Positions 43,906 to 52,864 of a stretch of 64,000 bases of DNA are shown one piece after another. Position 1 is the stretch's first letter; each line of letters starts with the position of its first letter. The notes under the pieces are model-generated. The model saw only the letters and a program-made list of their open reading frames with translations. It was not told where the DNA came from and did not search any database. The stretch is from Acidobacteriota bacterium (GTDB lineage: Bacteria; Acidobacteriota; Terriglobia; Terriglobales; Acidobacteriaceae), in the NCBI GenBank assembly GCA_018268855.1, contig JAFDVR010000004.1, positions 124,001 through 188,000 of the forward strand. The letters are read 5' to 3'. Both the position numbers and the translations under genes were made by a program.

Positions 43906-45426
43906 ATGATTTCGCATCCGGTTCCAGAAGCGCTTACGTTTGACGATGTTCTGCTACAGCCCGCCTACTCCGATGTAGTGCCCGCCAACGTCAGCACCGC
44001 CACCCAGCTCACCAAGACCATCACGCTGAACACGCCGCTGCTCTCCGCCGCGATGGATACCGTCACGGAATCGCGCCTCGCCATTGCGATGGCGCAGCAG
44101 GGTGGCATGGGCGTCGTACACCGCAATCTCACCATCGAGCAGCAAGCCAGCGAGATCGATAAAGTAAAGCGATCCGAAAGCGGCATGATCGTAGACCCTG
44201 TAACGATCGAGCCCGAGCAGCCTATCGCTGCGGCGCTCGAAGTGATGCGCCGCTACAAGATCTCCGGCGTGCCCGTCACAAAAAACAAAAAACTCGTCGG
44301 CATTCTTACTAACCGCGATCTTCGTTTCATCTCACGCACCGACCTTCCTGTTGCGGACGTGATGACCAGCTCGAATCTCATCACTGTTCCCGTGGGCACT
44401 ACGCTCGGCGATGCAGAACAGATCCTTCACAAGCACCGCGTAGAAAAGCTCCTCGTCGTAAACGACGCCTACGAGCTAAAAGGCCTCATCACAGTCAAAG
44501 ACATTCAAAAGAAGCTGAAGTATCCGAACGCCTGCAAGGACGAGCAGGGCCGCCTCCGCGTTGCCGGCGCGATCGGCGCCACAGGCGACTTCCTCGAACG
44601 CGCCGCTGCTCTCATCGAAGCGCGTGCCGATGCACTCGCCATTGACTCCGCACACGGACACTCCACGCGCGTGCTCGATGCCGTGCGTGAATGCAAGAAG
44701 CGCTTCCCTCACGTCAGTCTGCTCGCCGGCAACATCGCCACCTACGACGGCTGCCGCGCCCTCATTGACGCAGGCGCGGACGCAGTAAAAGTCGGCATCG
44801 GTCCTGGCTCTATCTGCACCACGCGCATGGTCACCGGCGCAGGAATGCCGCAGGTTACCGCCATCAGCGAAGCGTATCGCGCAGCCAAAGAGTCTGGTAT
44901 TCCTGTCATCGCCGATGGTGGCATCAAGTATTCCGGTGAAGTCACCAAGGCCATCGCGGCAGGCGCTTCGGTCGTAATGATCGGCTCCCTCTTCGCCGGC
45001 GTAGACGAGTCACCCGGAGAAACGATCCTCTACCAGGGCCGCTCCTTCAAAAGCTATCGCGGCATGGGTTCCCTTTCCGCCATGGCGCAAGGTTCTGGCG
45101 AACGTTACTTCCAGGGCAAGGAGGATATTGACTCCAGCAGCGAACCACGTTCGCTCACAGCGCGAGAGAACGCTTCCAGCAATCGTCTCGCGAAGTTCGT
45201 TCCGGAAGGCATCGAAGGGCGCGTCCCGTATCGTGGACCGCTGGGCGATATGGTTTATCAACTCGTCGGCGGATTGCGTTCCGGCATGGGGTACGTGGGC
45301 TGTTCCACGATCCGGGAGCTTCAGGAGAAGGCACAATTCGTACGTATTACTGGCGCTGGGTTGCGCGAATCGCACGTCCACGACGTCATTATCACGCGCG
45401 AAGCACCGAATTATCACGTGGAGTAG
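43906..45426 (+). CDS. guaB: Inosine-5'-monophosphate dehydrogenase
   Basis: The 506-residue enzyme oxidises IMP to XMP with NAD, the committed step of GMP synthesis. The barrel starts with [24 protein letters not shown] pair follows at about 95-210 ([40 protein letters not shown]). The catalytic loop is [20 protein letters not shown], with [16 protein letters not shown] as the flap and [12 protein letters not shown] near the end. Motifs are complete. It is a single-gene unit. Confidence 0.96.
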   Translation: MISHPVPEALTFDDVLLQPAYSDVVPANVSTATQLTKTITLNTPLLSAAMDTVTESRLAIAMAQQGGMGVVHRNLTIEQQASEIDKVKRSESGMIVDPVTIEPEQPIAAALEVMRRYKISGVPVTKNKKLVGILTNRDLRFISRTDLPVADVMTSSNLITVPVGTTLGDAEQILHKHRVEKLLVVNDAYELKGLITVKDIQKKLKYPNACKDEQGRLRVAGAIGATGDFLERAAALIEARADALAIDSAHGHSTRVLDAVRECKKRFPHVSLLAGNIATYDGCRALIDAGADAVKVGIGPGSICTTRMVTGAGMPQVTAISEAYRAAKESGIPVIADGGIKYSGEVTKAIAAGASVVMIGSLFAGVDESPGETILYQGRSFKSYRGMGSLSAMAQGSGERYFQGKEDIDSSSEPRSLTARENASSNRLAKFVPEGIEGRVPYRGPLGDMVYQLVGGLRSGMGYVGCSTIRELQEKAQFVRITGAGLRESHVHDVIITREAPNYHVE

Positions 45427-45577
45427 GCAACGCCTGATAGCGCACTCAGGTATGGATTTCAGCGCTTCAATCTATCGGTAAAATCTACTGCGTTGGCGCA
45501 CTCTGCCGTGCGCCTTCTGGATGTCACTTATTCTGGCAAACTGCAGATATTCATAGACTTAATTGCGTTAACTTCTT

Positions 45578-45593
45578 TGGCACGCTCTTTGCT
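45578..45593 (+). promoter_or_regulatory. Consensus sigma-54 promoter of the VanZ-family gene
   Basis: TGGCACG (45578-45584), CTCT and TTGCT (45589-45593) match the full TGGCACG-N4-TTGCW consensus. Transcription would start at about 45604, followed by AAGGAGA eight bases before the GTG start at 45636. An activator of the NtrC/PrsR class is therefore expected. Confidence 0.85.
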
Positions 45594-45635
45594 TATACGT
45601 AAAGGTATAGAAACCTTTCCGGCAAGGAGAAGAGC

Positions 45636-46292
45636 GTGTCGTATACAAAATCCATCACCTTTGGGCGTCCCAGTTCGCAACTCTCCCTGTACCTGCCTTT
45701 GATGATGGGTCTTGCAGTCATTGGACTCGAATCCACCCGCACGATGGGAGCATCGCACACGGGAGAGTGGCTGACCTCTGTCGTGAATCTCTTTCATCCA
45801 CAGGCCTATAACGAGGCGCTCTCGCAGTTCAATCAAGTGCTGCGCAAGTGTGGCCACTTTCTGGGATATGGGATGCTCGGCGTTATTGCCGCGCGCGTGT
45901 GGTTTGCCTGGATGCGCCGCCATAAAACGGCGCGGTGGTCGCAGGTGCGTTTTCACGCAGCTCTCTCCGGCATCTTTTCAGCGATGATCGTTGCATGCTG
46001 CGATGAAATTCATCAGCTATTTCTGCCTGGTCGCGGAGGATGCGTAACGGATGTGCTGATCGATACTTCCGGCGCGCTCCTGCTGAACGCCCTCTATTTC
46101 GCCCTTGTGACATGGCAACGAAAGCGTTTGCTCGGTTATCGCATCAGCGAACGTCTCTTCACCCAACGCAATGCGCGCCTGGTGCGGTTTGCCATGTATC
46201 GCGCACGCACCTTGCGCGGACCGGTCCAGCACACGGCAAATGCTAAGCAGGACGACGTGATCGCACTGCGGACACAAACCACACAAGCATAA
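45636..46292 (+). CDS. VanZ-family membrane protein, sigma-54 dependent
   Basis: The 218-residue protein has four to five membrane helices and the VanZ signatures LRKCGHFLGYGMLGVIAARV and CCDEIHQLFLPGRGGCVTDV, then LIDTSGALLL. It starts at GTG 45636 with AAGGAGA upstream and is driven by a consensus sigma-54 promoter. VanZ-like proteins are linked to teicoplanin resistance and occur in exopolysaccharide/exosortase loci. Its 3' end overlaps a convergent second VanZ gene by 50 bases. A cytoplasmic tail of about 50 residues follows the last helix. Confidence 0.82.
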   Translation: MSYTKSITFGRPSSQLSLYLPLMMGLAVIGLESTRTMGASHTGEWLTSVVNLFHPQAYNEALSQFNQVLRKCGHFLGYGMLGVIAARVWFAWMRRHKTARWSQVRFHAALSGIFSAMIVACCDEIHQLFLPGRGGCVTDVLIDTSGALLLNALYFALVTWQRKRLLGYRISERLFTQRNARLVRFAMYRARTLRGPVQHTANAKQDDVIALRTQTTQA

Positions 46293-46767
46293 TCATAGTG
46301 ATCGCACCGGCTGTATCAAGCAAAACATCACTGACCAGACCGGTGCGCTCCGATAAATACGATTGGTGAAGCTCGTCCATAGACGCCATCAGCATCGTGC
46401 AGCAGATCGCCATCCACGACGCGCGCCGCACAAGTTTTTTGCCGAATAGATGGCCACGCCATTGCATACGCCATGCCCGCAAAAAGGCCAGCCCAGTGAA
46501 TCCATACCATGTGAAATGACCGGATTTACGCAGAATTAAATGAAAGTGCTCCCAGGAAGCATCTGCGATGGGGCCGAAGAGATAAGTCAGAAGTGGCCGC
46601 AGCAGGCGGCTGGTATGTGCGCCAGAGAAGGCCGGGGTCGATTCACGCGCAATCACTAACCCACAGAAGATGACCGGCCACCATATGTGCAGCCAGGCAA
46701 GGGTATGCCGTCTCCATGAGCCAATTGCATTCGACTTCATTTTTTCAGCGTATCGTGTTTCAACCAT
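46243..46767 (-). CDS. VanZ-family membrane protein, convergent paralogue
   Basis: The 174-residue protein shows the same signatures as its neighbour: LILRKSGHFTWYGFTGLAFL, then MASMDELHQSYLSERTGLVS and VLLDTAGAITMIML. Three to four helices are predicted. The coding ends of the two genes overlap antisense over 46243-46292, so transcription of one should interfere with the other. No sigma-54 box was seen upstream of this copy, so the pair may be regulated differently. The start could also be the internal ATG ten codons later. Confidence 0.75.
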   Translation of the reverse strand: MVETRYAEKMKSNAIGSWRRHTLAWLHIWWPVIFCGLVIARESTPAFSGAHTSRLLRPLLTYLFGPIADASWEHFHLILRKSGHFTWYGFTGLAFLRAWRMQWRGHLFGKKLVRRASWMAICCTMLMASMDELHQSYLSERTGLVSDVLLDTAGAITMIMLVWFVSAVRSRRPA

Positions 46768-46816
46768 TGTGCGTTGGCCTGTCGCGTCCGATAAGGACTT
46801 TGACTGGAGCGAAGGA

Positions 46817-47227
46817 ATGTTTTTTGAAATGCATGAAAATCAAAACTATTCACCATGCCTGAACGAAACCGCCCAATTCGAATACATTACGCAAGAGGGC
46901 TTGCGACATGCACGCCAATATGCCGAGCCGCTTTCTCTGCTTCGCATTTGCGTCTCTGAAAAAACTACCGATTTCGCTAAGGTTATTCTCCGTTTCGCCC
47001 TACGGGAAACGGATGTGGCCGCCATCATAGATTCGAGCAACTTTGTCGTGCTCCTACCGGCAACAGACTTCTACGAAGCTACCGTGGTTGCGGAAAAGCT
47101 CCGCTCGTTTCTTGAGATGAGTATCGGCGTCGCCTCGTTGAATGATGAGCCTCATTCACTCATGCAGCGAGCGGAACAAGCACTCTTGAAAGCAATGGTC
47201 CGTGGTGGTAATCGGGTTTGTTTTTGA
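46817..47227 (+). CDS. Degenerate GGDEF-domain protein
   Basis: The 136-residue protein ends like a diguanylate cyclase domain (MSIGVASLNDEPHSLMQRAE, then QALLKAMVRGGNRVCF) and has VLLPATDFYEATVVAEKLRS before it. The GGDEF signature itself is replaced by DSSNFVVLL (SSNF in place of GGDEF), and the metal and substrate residues of the N-terminal half are not visible. It is thus unlikely to make cyclic di-GMP. The start at 46817 has GGAG upstream. It is divergent from the minus-strand VanZ gene (50 bases between starts). Confidence 0.6.
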   Translation: MFFEMHENQNYSPCLNETAQFEYITQEGLRHARQYAEPLSLLRICVSEKTTDFAKVILRFALRETDVAAIIDSSNFVVLLPATDFYEATVVAEKLRSFLEMSIGVASLNDEPHSLMQRAEQALLKAMVRGGNRVCF

Positions 47228-47245
47228 AACATGTCCTTGATAAAC

Positions 47246-47282
47246 GTAGAAAAGGGCCTGCGCGACGCAGGCCCCTTTCTAC
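47246..47282 (-). terminator. Terminator at the end of the ribosomal supercluster
   Basis: A 17-bp stem with one mismatch (47246-47262 with 47266-47282) and loop CGA ends in TTTCTAC. It lies 13 bases after the rplQ stop and probably serves both the rplQ transcript and the convergent GGDEF-like gene. Confidence 0.88.
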
Positions 47283-47294
47283 ATTTGCTGTGAT

Positions 47295-47768
47295 CTAAGC
47301 AGCGGGCTCTTCGCCCTGTCCTTCGTTGGCAGTCTCAAGCTGCTTCTGGATCTCTTCGCGGCGCTTGGCGCGAGTCGCTTCGCTCTTCTCACGCTTCGCG
47401 TTGAGCTCAGCCTCTGCACCCAGCAGTTCGATGAATGCCTTCTCGCCGCCGTCGCCCTTGCGGAAGCCGGTGCGCACGATGCGGAGATATCCGCCGTTGC
47501 GATCGCCGTAACGCGGCGCTACCGTCGCGAAGAGGCGGGTCACAACCTCGGGGGTCATGATGTACGCAGCAGCCTGGCGGCGCGCATGCACGTCGCCACG
47601 CTTGCCCAGCGTGATCATCTTTTCAACCAGCGGCCGCACTGCCTTGGCCTTGGTCACGGTGGTTTCGACGCGGTCCTGTTCCAGAACCGAGGTCACCAGG
47701 TTGCGCAGAAGTGCGCGGCGGTGGCTGGTGTTACGTCCGAGTTTGAATCCTGCATTGCGATGGCGCAT
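47295..47768 (-). CDS. rplQ: 50S ribosomal protein L17 with charged C-terminal extension
   Basis: The 157-residue protein has the L17 core (MRHRNAGFKLGRNTSHRRAL to about residue 118: GGYLRIVRTGFRKGDGGEKA, then FIELLG). About 35 further residues rich in Glu, Lys and Ala (REKSEATRAKRREEIQKQLE) are not part of the standard fold. It is last in the rpoA-rplQ pair, followed by a terminator. The 151-bp spacer to rpoA carries an inverted copy of the heptad NAG element. Confidence 0.95.
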   Translation of the reverse strand: MRHRNAGFKLGRNTSHRRALLRNLVTSVLEQDRVETTVTKAKAVRPLVEKMITLGKRGDVHARRQAAAYIMTPEVVTRLFATVAPRYGDRNGGYLRIVRTGFRKGDGGEKAFIELLGAEAELNAKREKSEATRAKRREEIQKQLETANEGQGEEPAA

Positions 47769-47777
47769 AACGAACTC

Positions 47778-47917
47778 CAGGGATTAGGGATGAGCCATTA
47801 GGGATTAGCTCGTCCGTTCCCGCTTTGAAAAATGTTGCCGGCGGAGCCGGGTATTACAAACTTTGCAAGGTACTGGATCAGCCATCAGAACCCTAATCCC
47901 TAATGGCTAATCCCTGC
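47778..47917 (-). repeat. Heptad NAG element with inverted second arm, rpoA-rplQ spacer
   Basis: Right after the rpoA TAA the mRNA reads CAG, TAG, TAG, TAG at 7-base steps. A perfect 15-base inverted repeat (47893-47907 with 47794-47808) encloses 84 bases of unrelated sequence. The left and right outer arms (47778-47786 and 47908-47916) also match in part. Confidence 0.9.
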
Positions 47918-47919
47918 TT

Positions 47920-49017
47920 TTAGAAGTTCTCTTCGTCCGAACCGGCATCCACCAGATCGTCTTCGTCCTCGTCCTCATCATCGTCGTCGAACGATCCGAA
48001 CGAAGCTGCCAGCGTTGCTGCCGGAAGAACCGAGGTCGGTCCCGGAACCGGGTTGCCGTTCTCGTCGATCTTCATGCCGAGCGAGAGACCCATCTGAGCA
48101 AGGATTTCCTTGATCTCGTTCAGGCTCTTGCGGCCGAAGTTCTTCGTCTTCAGCATCTCGGCTTCGGTCTTCTGGATAAGCTCACCGATGCTCGCGATGT
48201 TCGCGTTCTTGAGGCAGTTGTAGCTGCGGACGGAGAGTTCAAGCTCTTCGACCGAGCGGTTCAGATTGTCATTGCGCGTTGCCGGACCGTCGAGCGCACC
48301 ATCCAGCCCCGTCTCCATCTCCTCTTCGAAATTGATGAAGATGGTCATGTGGTCCTTCAGCAGCTTGGCAGCGAGGCCGAGCGCATCCGCCGGAAGCACC
48401 GTGCCGTTGGTCCAGATCTCGAGCGTGAGCTTGTCATAGTCAGTGATCTGACCGAGACGGGCCGCCTCAACCTGGTAGTTCACCTTGCGTACAGGCGAGT
48501 GGACCGAATCCACCGGAATGAAGCCGATGCCGAGATCCGGATCGAAGTTCTTGTCAGCCGAGATGTAGCCGCGGCCACGCTTCAAACGCATCTCCATGTC
48601 GAGCTTGCCGCCCTCGGAGACGGTCGCGATGTACACGTCCTTGTCGAGAATCTCAACGTCGCCGTCGCTCTCGATCATGCCCGAAGTCACAACGCCGGGC
48701 TGGTCCACGCGCAGGTACAGCGCCTTGGGGCCTTCGCCGTTCAGCTTGAATGGAATCTGCTTCAGGTTCAGGATGATGTCGGTCGCGTCTTCCACCACAC
48801 CGGTGATCGACTGGAACTCGTGCAACACACCCTCAATGCGGACAGCCGTAACAGCCGCGCCCTCGATGGACGAGAGCAGCGTGCGGCGCAGAGCATTGCC
48901 GATGGTGGTGCCAAATCCGCGCTCAAACGGCTGAGCGCTGAACTTGCCATACTTTTCCGTCAGTGTCTCGCCGTCAACGGCAAGACGCTTCGGCTTTTGG
49001 AAACCTCTCCAGAGCAT
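47920..49017 (-). CDS. rpoA: RNA polymerase alpha subunit with acidic C-terminal tail
   Basis: The 365-residue subunit has the assembly domain ([40 protein letters not shown]) and the alpha-CTD with [20 protein letters not shown] and [20 protein letters not shown]. After about residue 340 there is a strongly acidic end ([16 protein letters not shown]) absent from typical alpha. The start at 49017 fits the family; an in-frame start at 49047 has no ribosome binding site. It lies between rpsD and rplQ. A hairpin and a 160-bp spacer separate it from rpsD. Confidence 0.97.
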   Translation of the reverse strand: MLWRGFQKPKRLAVDGETLTEKYGKFSAQPFERGFGTTIGNALRRTLLSSIEGAAVTAVRIEGVLHEFQSITGVVEDATDIILNLKQIPFKLNGEGPKALYLRVDQPGVVTSGMIESDGDVEILDKDVYIATVSEGGKLDMEMRLKRGRGYISADKNFDPDLGIGFIPVDSVHSPVRKVNYQVEAARLGQITDYDKLTLEIWTNGTVLPADALGLAAKLLKDHMTIFINFEEEMETGLDGALDGPATRNDNLNRSVEELELSVRSYNCLKNANIASIGELIQKTEAEMLKTKNFGRKSLNEIKEILAQMGLSLGMKIDENGNPVPGPTSVLPAATLAASFGSFDDDDEDEDEDDLVDAGSDEENF

Positions 49018-49142
49018 TTCTTTCTTCCTTTCCCTCCGCCCGTGCACATCCGCGAAGCATTTTGCGGAGGCCGAACATCGGTGCTAGTTGTTTATGTTGC
49101 TCGTACAAGCGCCAACACAGGCCGCTCGCAAACTTTCGTGCG

Positions 49143-49169
49143 GGCGGGGCGAAGTAGATTCGCCCCGCC
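49143..49169 (-). other. Perfect hairpin in the rpsD-rpoA spacer
   Basis: An 11-bp G+C-rich stem (49143-49153 with 49159-49169, five-base loop) begins 7 bases after the rpsD stop. No T tract follows, so it is more likely a processing or stability structure than a terminator. Confidence 0.6.
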
Positions 49170-49176
49170 GCAGCGA

Positions 49177-49806
49177 TTACTTCGAGTACAGTTCGACGAT
49201 GAGCTGCTCGTTGACCGGAAGCTGAATGTCCTCACGCTTCGGCAGAGCGATCACCTTGCCCGAGAAGTTGTCGCGATCAACCTCGAGCCACGACGGCGTG
49301 GTCTGGCCGGAAGCGAAGTCGCGTCCGCCTTCAAGGATGACAAGCTTCTTCGAGTTCTCACGAATCTCGATCACATCGCCCACCTTCACCTGGAAGGAAG
49401 GGATGTTGACCTTGCGGCCATTCACGTTCACGTGGCCGTGACGAACCACCTGGCGGGCCTGTCGGCGCGAAATCGCAAAACCGAGGCGGTACGCCACGTT
49501 GTCCAGACGCGTCTCAAGCTGCTGCAGAAGCAGTTCGCCGGTAACACCGGTCTTGTTGGAAGCCTTCTCATAGTACGCGCGGAACTGGCCTTCGAGCGTG
49601 AAGTAGATGCGCTTGGCCTTCTGCTTCTCGCGGAGTTGCAGACCGTAGCCAACAATCTTGGCCTTGCGGGTCTGTCCATGCTGTCCCGGGGGAAAGTTGC
49701 GCTTCTCAACGGGGCACTTGTCAGTGAAGCACTTCGGTCCCTTGAGGAAAAGCTTAACGCCATCGCGCCGGCACATGCGGCAGACGGCTCCTGTGTAACG
49801 TGCCAT
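49177..49806 (-). CDS. rpsD: 30S ribosomal protein S4
   Basis: The 209-residue protein binds 16S rRNA early in 30S assembly and often autoregulates its operon. It has the zinc-binding-type N-terminus [20 protein letters not shown] (four Cys) and the S4 domain [20 protein letters not shown], then [20 protein letters not shown]. The start at 49806 (MARYTGAVC) agrees with the family. Confidence 0.97.
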   Translation of the reverse strand: MARYTGAVCRMCRRDGVKLFLKGPKCFTDKCPVEKRNFPPGQHGQTRKAKIVGYGLQLREKQKAKRIYFTLEGQFRAYYEKASNKTGVTGELLLQQLETRLDNVAYRLGFAISRRQARQVVRHGHVNVNGRKVNIPSFQVKVGDVIEIRENSKKLVILEGGRDFASGQTTPSWLEVDRDNFSGKVIALPKREDIQLPVNEQLIVELYSK

Positions 49807-49874
49807 TTGGTTCTCTCCAATACTTCGGTTGTCGATCGGTTTACGGGCGGCGAGCCTGTCGTCCCGATCCAAAT

Positions 49875-49953
49875 CAGTTTTTAGTTGTCAGTTCTTAGTT
49901 GTTAGCCAGGGCAGCGAAGCCACTAAAAACTAACAACCAAGAACTAAGAACTG
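49875..49953 (-). repeat. Heptad NAG element, rpsK-rpsD spacer
   Basis: Four bases after the rpsK TAA the mRNA reads CAG, TAG, TGG, TAG, TAG at 7-base steps. A complementary arm follows (49930-49945 with 49890-49905, one mismatch) around a loop rich in GCTTCGC. Confidence 0.85.
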
Positions 49954-49957
49954 TTTC

Positions 49958-50374
49958 TTATACGCGGCGGCGCTTGGGCGGACGGCAACCATTGTGCGGG
50001 ATCGGCGTAACGTCGCGGATCGAACGCACATCGATGCCAGCCGCTGCCAGTGCACGCACTGCCGACTCGCGGCCCGAACCGGGGCCGGAGACGCGCACGT
50101 CCACCGAGCGCAGACCGTGATCGCGCGCCATAGTGGCGGCGTTCATCGCAGCCTGCTGCGCTGCAAACGGAGTTCCCTTACGCGATCCGCGGAAGCCGAG
50201 CGAACCCGAGCTCTTCCAGCTCAGCGTATTGCCCTGCTGGTCCGTGATGGTCACGATGGTGTTGTTGAACGTGGCTTGGATGAACACGAGGCCGTAAGGA
50301 ACATTTTTCCGTTCCCGCTTCTTGAATTTTTTGCCCTTGCCGGACTTTCCGGCGGCTGCTTGCTGTTTAGCCAT
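49958..50374 (-). CDS. rpsK: 30S ribosomal protein S11
   Basis: The 138-residue protein of the platform has the signatures [40 protein letters not shown] and [20 protein letters not shown] with the C-terminal [13 protein letters not shown]. The N-terminus is extended by a Lys-rich leader ([17 protein letters not shown]). Its ATG shares one base with the rpsM stop codon (TAATG). Confidence 0.97.
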   Translation of the reverse strand: MAKQQAAAGKSGKGKKFKKRERKNVPYGLVFIQATFNNTIVTITDQQGNTLSWKSSGSLGFRGSRKGTPFAAQQAAMNAATMARDHGLRSVDVRVSGPGSGRESAVRALAAAGIDVRSIRDVTPIPHNGCRPPKRRRV

Positions 50375-50754
50375 TACTTAGTCGCCTTCTTCTTTCCGGC
50401 CACGGTGCCCTTGCGCGGGCCCTTCCGTGTGCGCGCGTTGGTGTGAGTGCGCTGTCCGCGAACGGGCAGACCACGACGATGACGGAGTCCACGATAGCTC
50501 TGGATTTCCATCAGGCGTTTGATGTGCAGCGAAATATCCTTGCGGAGATCGCCTTCCACCTGGCCCTGCTCTTCGATCACTGCACGGACCTTGTTCAACT
50601 CGTCTTCGTCCAGCGAGCTCATCTTGCGGAGGGGGTCGATGCCCGCCTTCTCAAGAATCTTGAGCGCGCGCGGCTCTCCGACACCGTAAATGTATGTGAG
50701 CGCGATCCGTACCTGCTTGTTGTTCGGCAGATCGACGCCTGAAATACGTGCCAT
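50374..50754 (-). CDS. rpsM: 30S ribosomal protein S13
   Basis: The 126-residue head protein contacts the P-site tRNA. The start at 50754 gives [40 protein letters not shown] and [20 protein letters not shown] are typical. It is directly coupled to rpsK. The 178-bp spacer upstream (50755-50931) contains no visible element. Confidence 0.97.
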   Translation of the reverse strand: MARISGVDLPNNKQVRIALTYIYGVGEPRALKILEKAGIDPLRKMSSLDEDELNKVRAVIEEQGQVEGDLRKDISLHIKRLMEIQSYRGLRHRRGLPVRGQRTHTNARTRKGPRKGTVAGKKKATK

Positions 50755-50931
50755 TCGTTTCCTTCTCTCATTGCCCTGGCGCTGTCGCACAGAGCGGGTT
50801 TTAGGTGGAGGTCCCGGGGTTCATCGCAAGCCTTCTACTTCCTGGCTACTCGCCCCTGTACTTCTGGGTTCCAACCGTTGTGGATGCCTCACTGAATGTC
50901 TAAGGTTCTAGACAGTCACGGCGTCAGAGGT

Positions 50932-51045
50932 TTATCCCTGGCGCTGCTTGTGCTTGGCGTTCTCGCAGATCACGCGCACCACGCCACGGCGGTGAACGAT
51001 CTTGCACTTATCGCAAATCTTCTTGACGCTTGCTCTTACCTTCAC
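50932..51045 (-). CDS. rpmJ: 50S ribosomal protein L36 (zinc type, GTG start)
   Basis: A 37-codon frame from a GTG start reads [20 protein letters not shown] and then [17 protein letters not shown]. This is the complete zinc-binding L36 with Cys 11, Cys 14, Cys 27 and His 32. AAGGAG lies about 5 bases before the GTG (51050-51055). It is in the classic place between infA and rpsM. The short length and non-ATG start make it easy to overlook. Confidence 0.96.
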   Translation of the reverse strand: MKVRASVKKICDKCKIVHRRGVVRVICENAKHKQRQG

Positions 51046-51063
51046 AACTGCTCCTTACTACAA

Positions 51064-51125
51064 CAGCCTTTAGCTATTAGCTCCTGGCTTTTAGCTAAAA
51101 GCTAACGGCTAAGAGCTAAAAGCTC
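51064..51125 (-). repeat. Heptad NAG element, infA-rpmJ spacer
   Basis: Directly after the infA TAA the mRNA reads GAG, TAG, TAG, TAG, TAG at exact 7-base steps. It folds back on a complementary arm of the same heptads (GCTAA type) in the left half. Confidence 0.88.
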
Positions 51126-51344
51126 TTACTTGTACCGATACACAATCCGTCCGCGGTTCAAATCGTACGGGCTCAACTCAATCGCCACACGGTCACCGGG
51201 GAGAATGCGGATGAAGTTCTTGCGCATGCGGCCGGAGACATGGGCCAGCACCTGGTGCTTGTTCTCCATCTCCACCTTGAACATCGCATTCGGCAGGGTT
51301 TCTACAACCACTGCCATTACTTCAATCGCATCTTCTTTTGACAA
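51126..51344 (-). CDS. infA: Translation initiation factor IF-1
   Basis: The 72-residue OB-fold protein assists 30S initiation. It reads [40 protein letters not shown] and ends in RGRIVYRYK. Length and sequence are standard. It lies 30 bases after map. Confidence 0.97.
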   Translation of the reverse strand: MSKEDAIEVMAVVVETLPNAMFKVEMENKHQVLAHVSGRMRKNFIRILPGDRVAIELSPYDLNRGRIVYRYK

Positions 51345-51374
51345 ACCGTCTCCTTGATACTGCTCTGCGAAACC

Positions 51375-52124
51375 TTAGTCGGTGAGCACCAGGTGACCGG
51401 CCTGCGTCACCGCAACCGTGTGCTCAAAGTGGGCGCTCCAGCTTCCATCCAGAGTGACCGCCGTCCAACCGTCGTTCAGGACTTTGACCTCTGGTCCGCC
51501 CGCATTGATCATCGGCTCGATCGCCAACACCATGCCCGGACGAAGCTTCGTGCCCTTGCCCTTCTTCCCGTAGTTCGGGACCTGGGGATCTTCATGCATC
51601 TTCTTGCCGATGCCATGTCCCACAAACTCCCGCACCACGCCAAACCCTGCGGCCTCGCAGTACTCCTGTACCGCTGCGCCAATGTCGCCCAGCGTATTGC
51701 CGGGCTTAACCTGCTCAATCGCCATCTCGAGCGACGTCTCCGTCACATCAAGCAGCTTCTGGATCTCCGGCTTCACCTTGCCGACTGCGTGTGTCACCGC
51801 AGCATCGGAGTAGTAGCCATCCAGAATCACGCCGCAATCCACGCTCACCACATCCCCTTCGCGCAGACGCCTTGTGTGCGAGGGGATTCCGTGAATCACC
51901 TCGTTGTTCACCGACGTGCACAAACACGCCGGATAATCCATATACCCCTTGAAGGCCGGCCTTCCGCCCAGCTCGGCGATCTTCGCCTCCGCCACCTTCT
52001 CCAGGTCCATCGTCGTTGCACCCGGCTTCACCGCCGCGCGAATCGCCTCATGCACCTGCCGAAGCACCCGACCGCTTTTGCGCATCTTCTCGATTTCCTG
52101 CGCAGTCTTGATCGCGATCGCCAT
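51375..52124 (-). CDS. map: Methionine aminopeptidase, type I
   Basis: The 249-residue metalloenzyme removes N-terminal methionine. The metal ligands are visible: Asp in VSVDCGVILDGYYSDAAVTH (two), His in GHGIGKKMHED, Glu in LAIEPMINAG and Glu in AHFEHTVAVT. VNNEVIHGIPSHTRRLREGD is typical. It lies between adk and infA as in many spc operons. Confidence 0.96.
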   Translation of the reverse strand: MAIAIKTAQEIEKMRKSGRVLRQVHEAIRAAVKPGATTMDLEKVAEAKIAELGGRPAFKGYMDYPACLCTSVNNEVIHGIPSHTRRLREGDVVSVDCGVILDGYYSDAAVTHAVGKVKPEIQKLLDVTETSLEMAIEQVKPGNTLGDIGAAVQEYCEAAGFGVVREFVGHGIGKKMHEDPQVPNYGKKGKGTKLRPGMVLAIEPMINAGGPEVKVLNDGWTAVTLDGSWSAHFEHTVAVTQAGHLVLTD

Positions 52125-52151
52125 GCTTCGTCTTACAAATCCTTCCAGACC

Positions 52152-52859
52152 CTACTTCGCCCGCAGCCGCTGTAACGCAGCCACAATTTCTCCGGTCACC
52201 GTCTCAATCTCACGGTCTCCGTCGACCACTTCAAATCGACCCAAATTGCGGTAGTGCTCGATCACCGGAGCCGTCTGCGCATCGAAAACCCGCATGCGCT
52301 CGGCAAACTTCTCTTCCGTGTCGTCTGCCCGCTGTTCGAGAGCCGCGCCCTCCACATCGCACTTGCCCTCAACCTTCGGAGGCGAAGTAAACACGTTGTA
52401 GATGCTCTTGCACACGGGACAGGTACGCCGGCCCGTGATACGGCCCAGTAATTGAGTATATCCCACCTCAATGCTCACAGCAACGACAGGCAGGCCGCCA
52501 ACCTTGTCCAGATGTCCATCCAGCCAGTCCGCCTGCGGCAGCGTCCGGGGAAAGCCGTCCAGAATGTAGCCTCGTACACAATCCGGCTGCGCCAACCGAT
52601 CAGCCACCATGGAGTTCACAATCTCATCTGGCACCAGATGGCCGCCCGCAACCAACTCCTGAAACCTGCGGCCGATCTCCGTGCCGGCCTTGATGTTCGA
52701 CCGGATAATGTCGCCGGTAGAAATCTGCGGAACACCCCAGGCATCCATCAGGATCTGCGCCTGCGTTCCCTTGCCTACCCCGGGAGCACCCAAAAGAAGA
52801 ACCGGTCCGGGGACGAAATCCGTCCCCGCAACCGGCTTGTTCAAAACGGTTTCTGCCAC
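52152..52859 (-). CDS. adk: Adenylate kinase with zinc-type LID
   Basis: The 235-residue kinase equilibrates adenine nucleotides. P-loop GAPGVGKGTQAQI, then ISTGDIIRSN and LDGFPRTLPQADWLD are present. The LID has CPVCKSIYNVFTSPPKVEGK followed by CDVEGAAL: three cysteines plus Glu in place of the Asp or Cys usually completing the zinc site. An N-terminal extension of about 18 residues (MAETVLNKPVAGTDFVPG) precedes the fold. It is between secY and map. Confidence 0.94.
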   Translation of the reverse strand: MAETVLNKPVAGTDFVPGPVLLLGAPGVGKGTQAQILMDAWGVPQISTGDIIRSNIKAGTEIGRRFQELVAGGHLVPDEIVNSMVADRLAQPDCVRGYILDGFPRTLPQADWLDGHLDKVGGLPVVAVSIEVGYTQLLGRITGRRTCPVCKSIYNVFTSPPKVEGKCDVEGAALEQRADDTEEKFAERMRVFDAQTAPVIEHYRNLGRFEVVDGDREIETVTGEIVAALQRLRAK

Positions 52860-52864
52860 GCTCT

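Noticed and set aside
48349..49884. 511-codon frame antisense to rpoA and rpsD, and similar long frames antisense to infB, rsmB, CDF/PASTA and rplE
   Set aside because: All lie opposite highly conserved genes, cross gene borders and have biased, low-information composition typical of reverse-strand shadows.
51064..51125. CRISPR-like or VNTR array in the infA-rpmJ spacer
   Set aside because: Units are 7 bases, without spacers, and the unit sequence varies while only AG spacing is constant; better treated as a heptad element.
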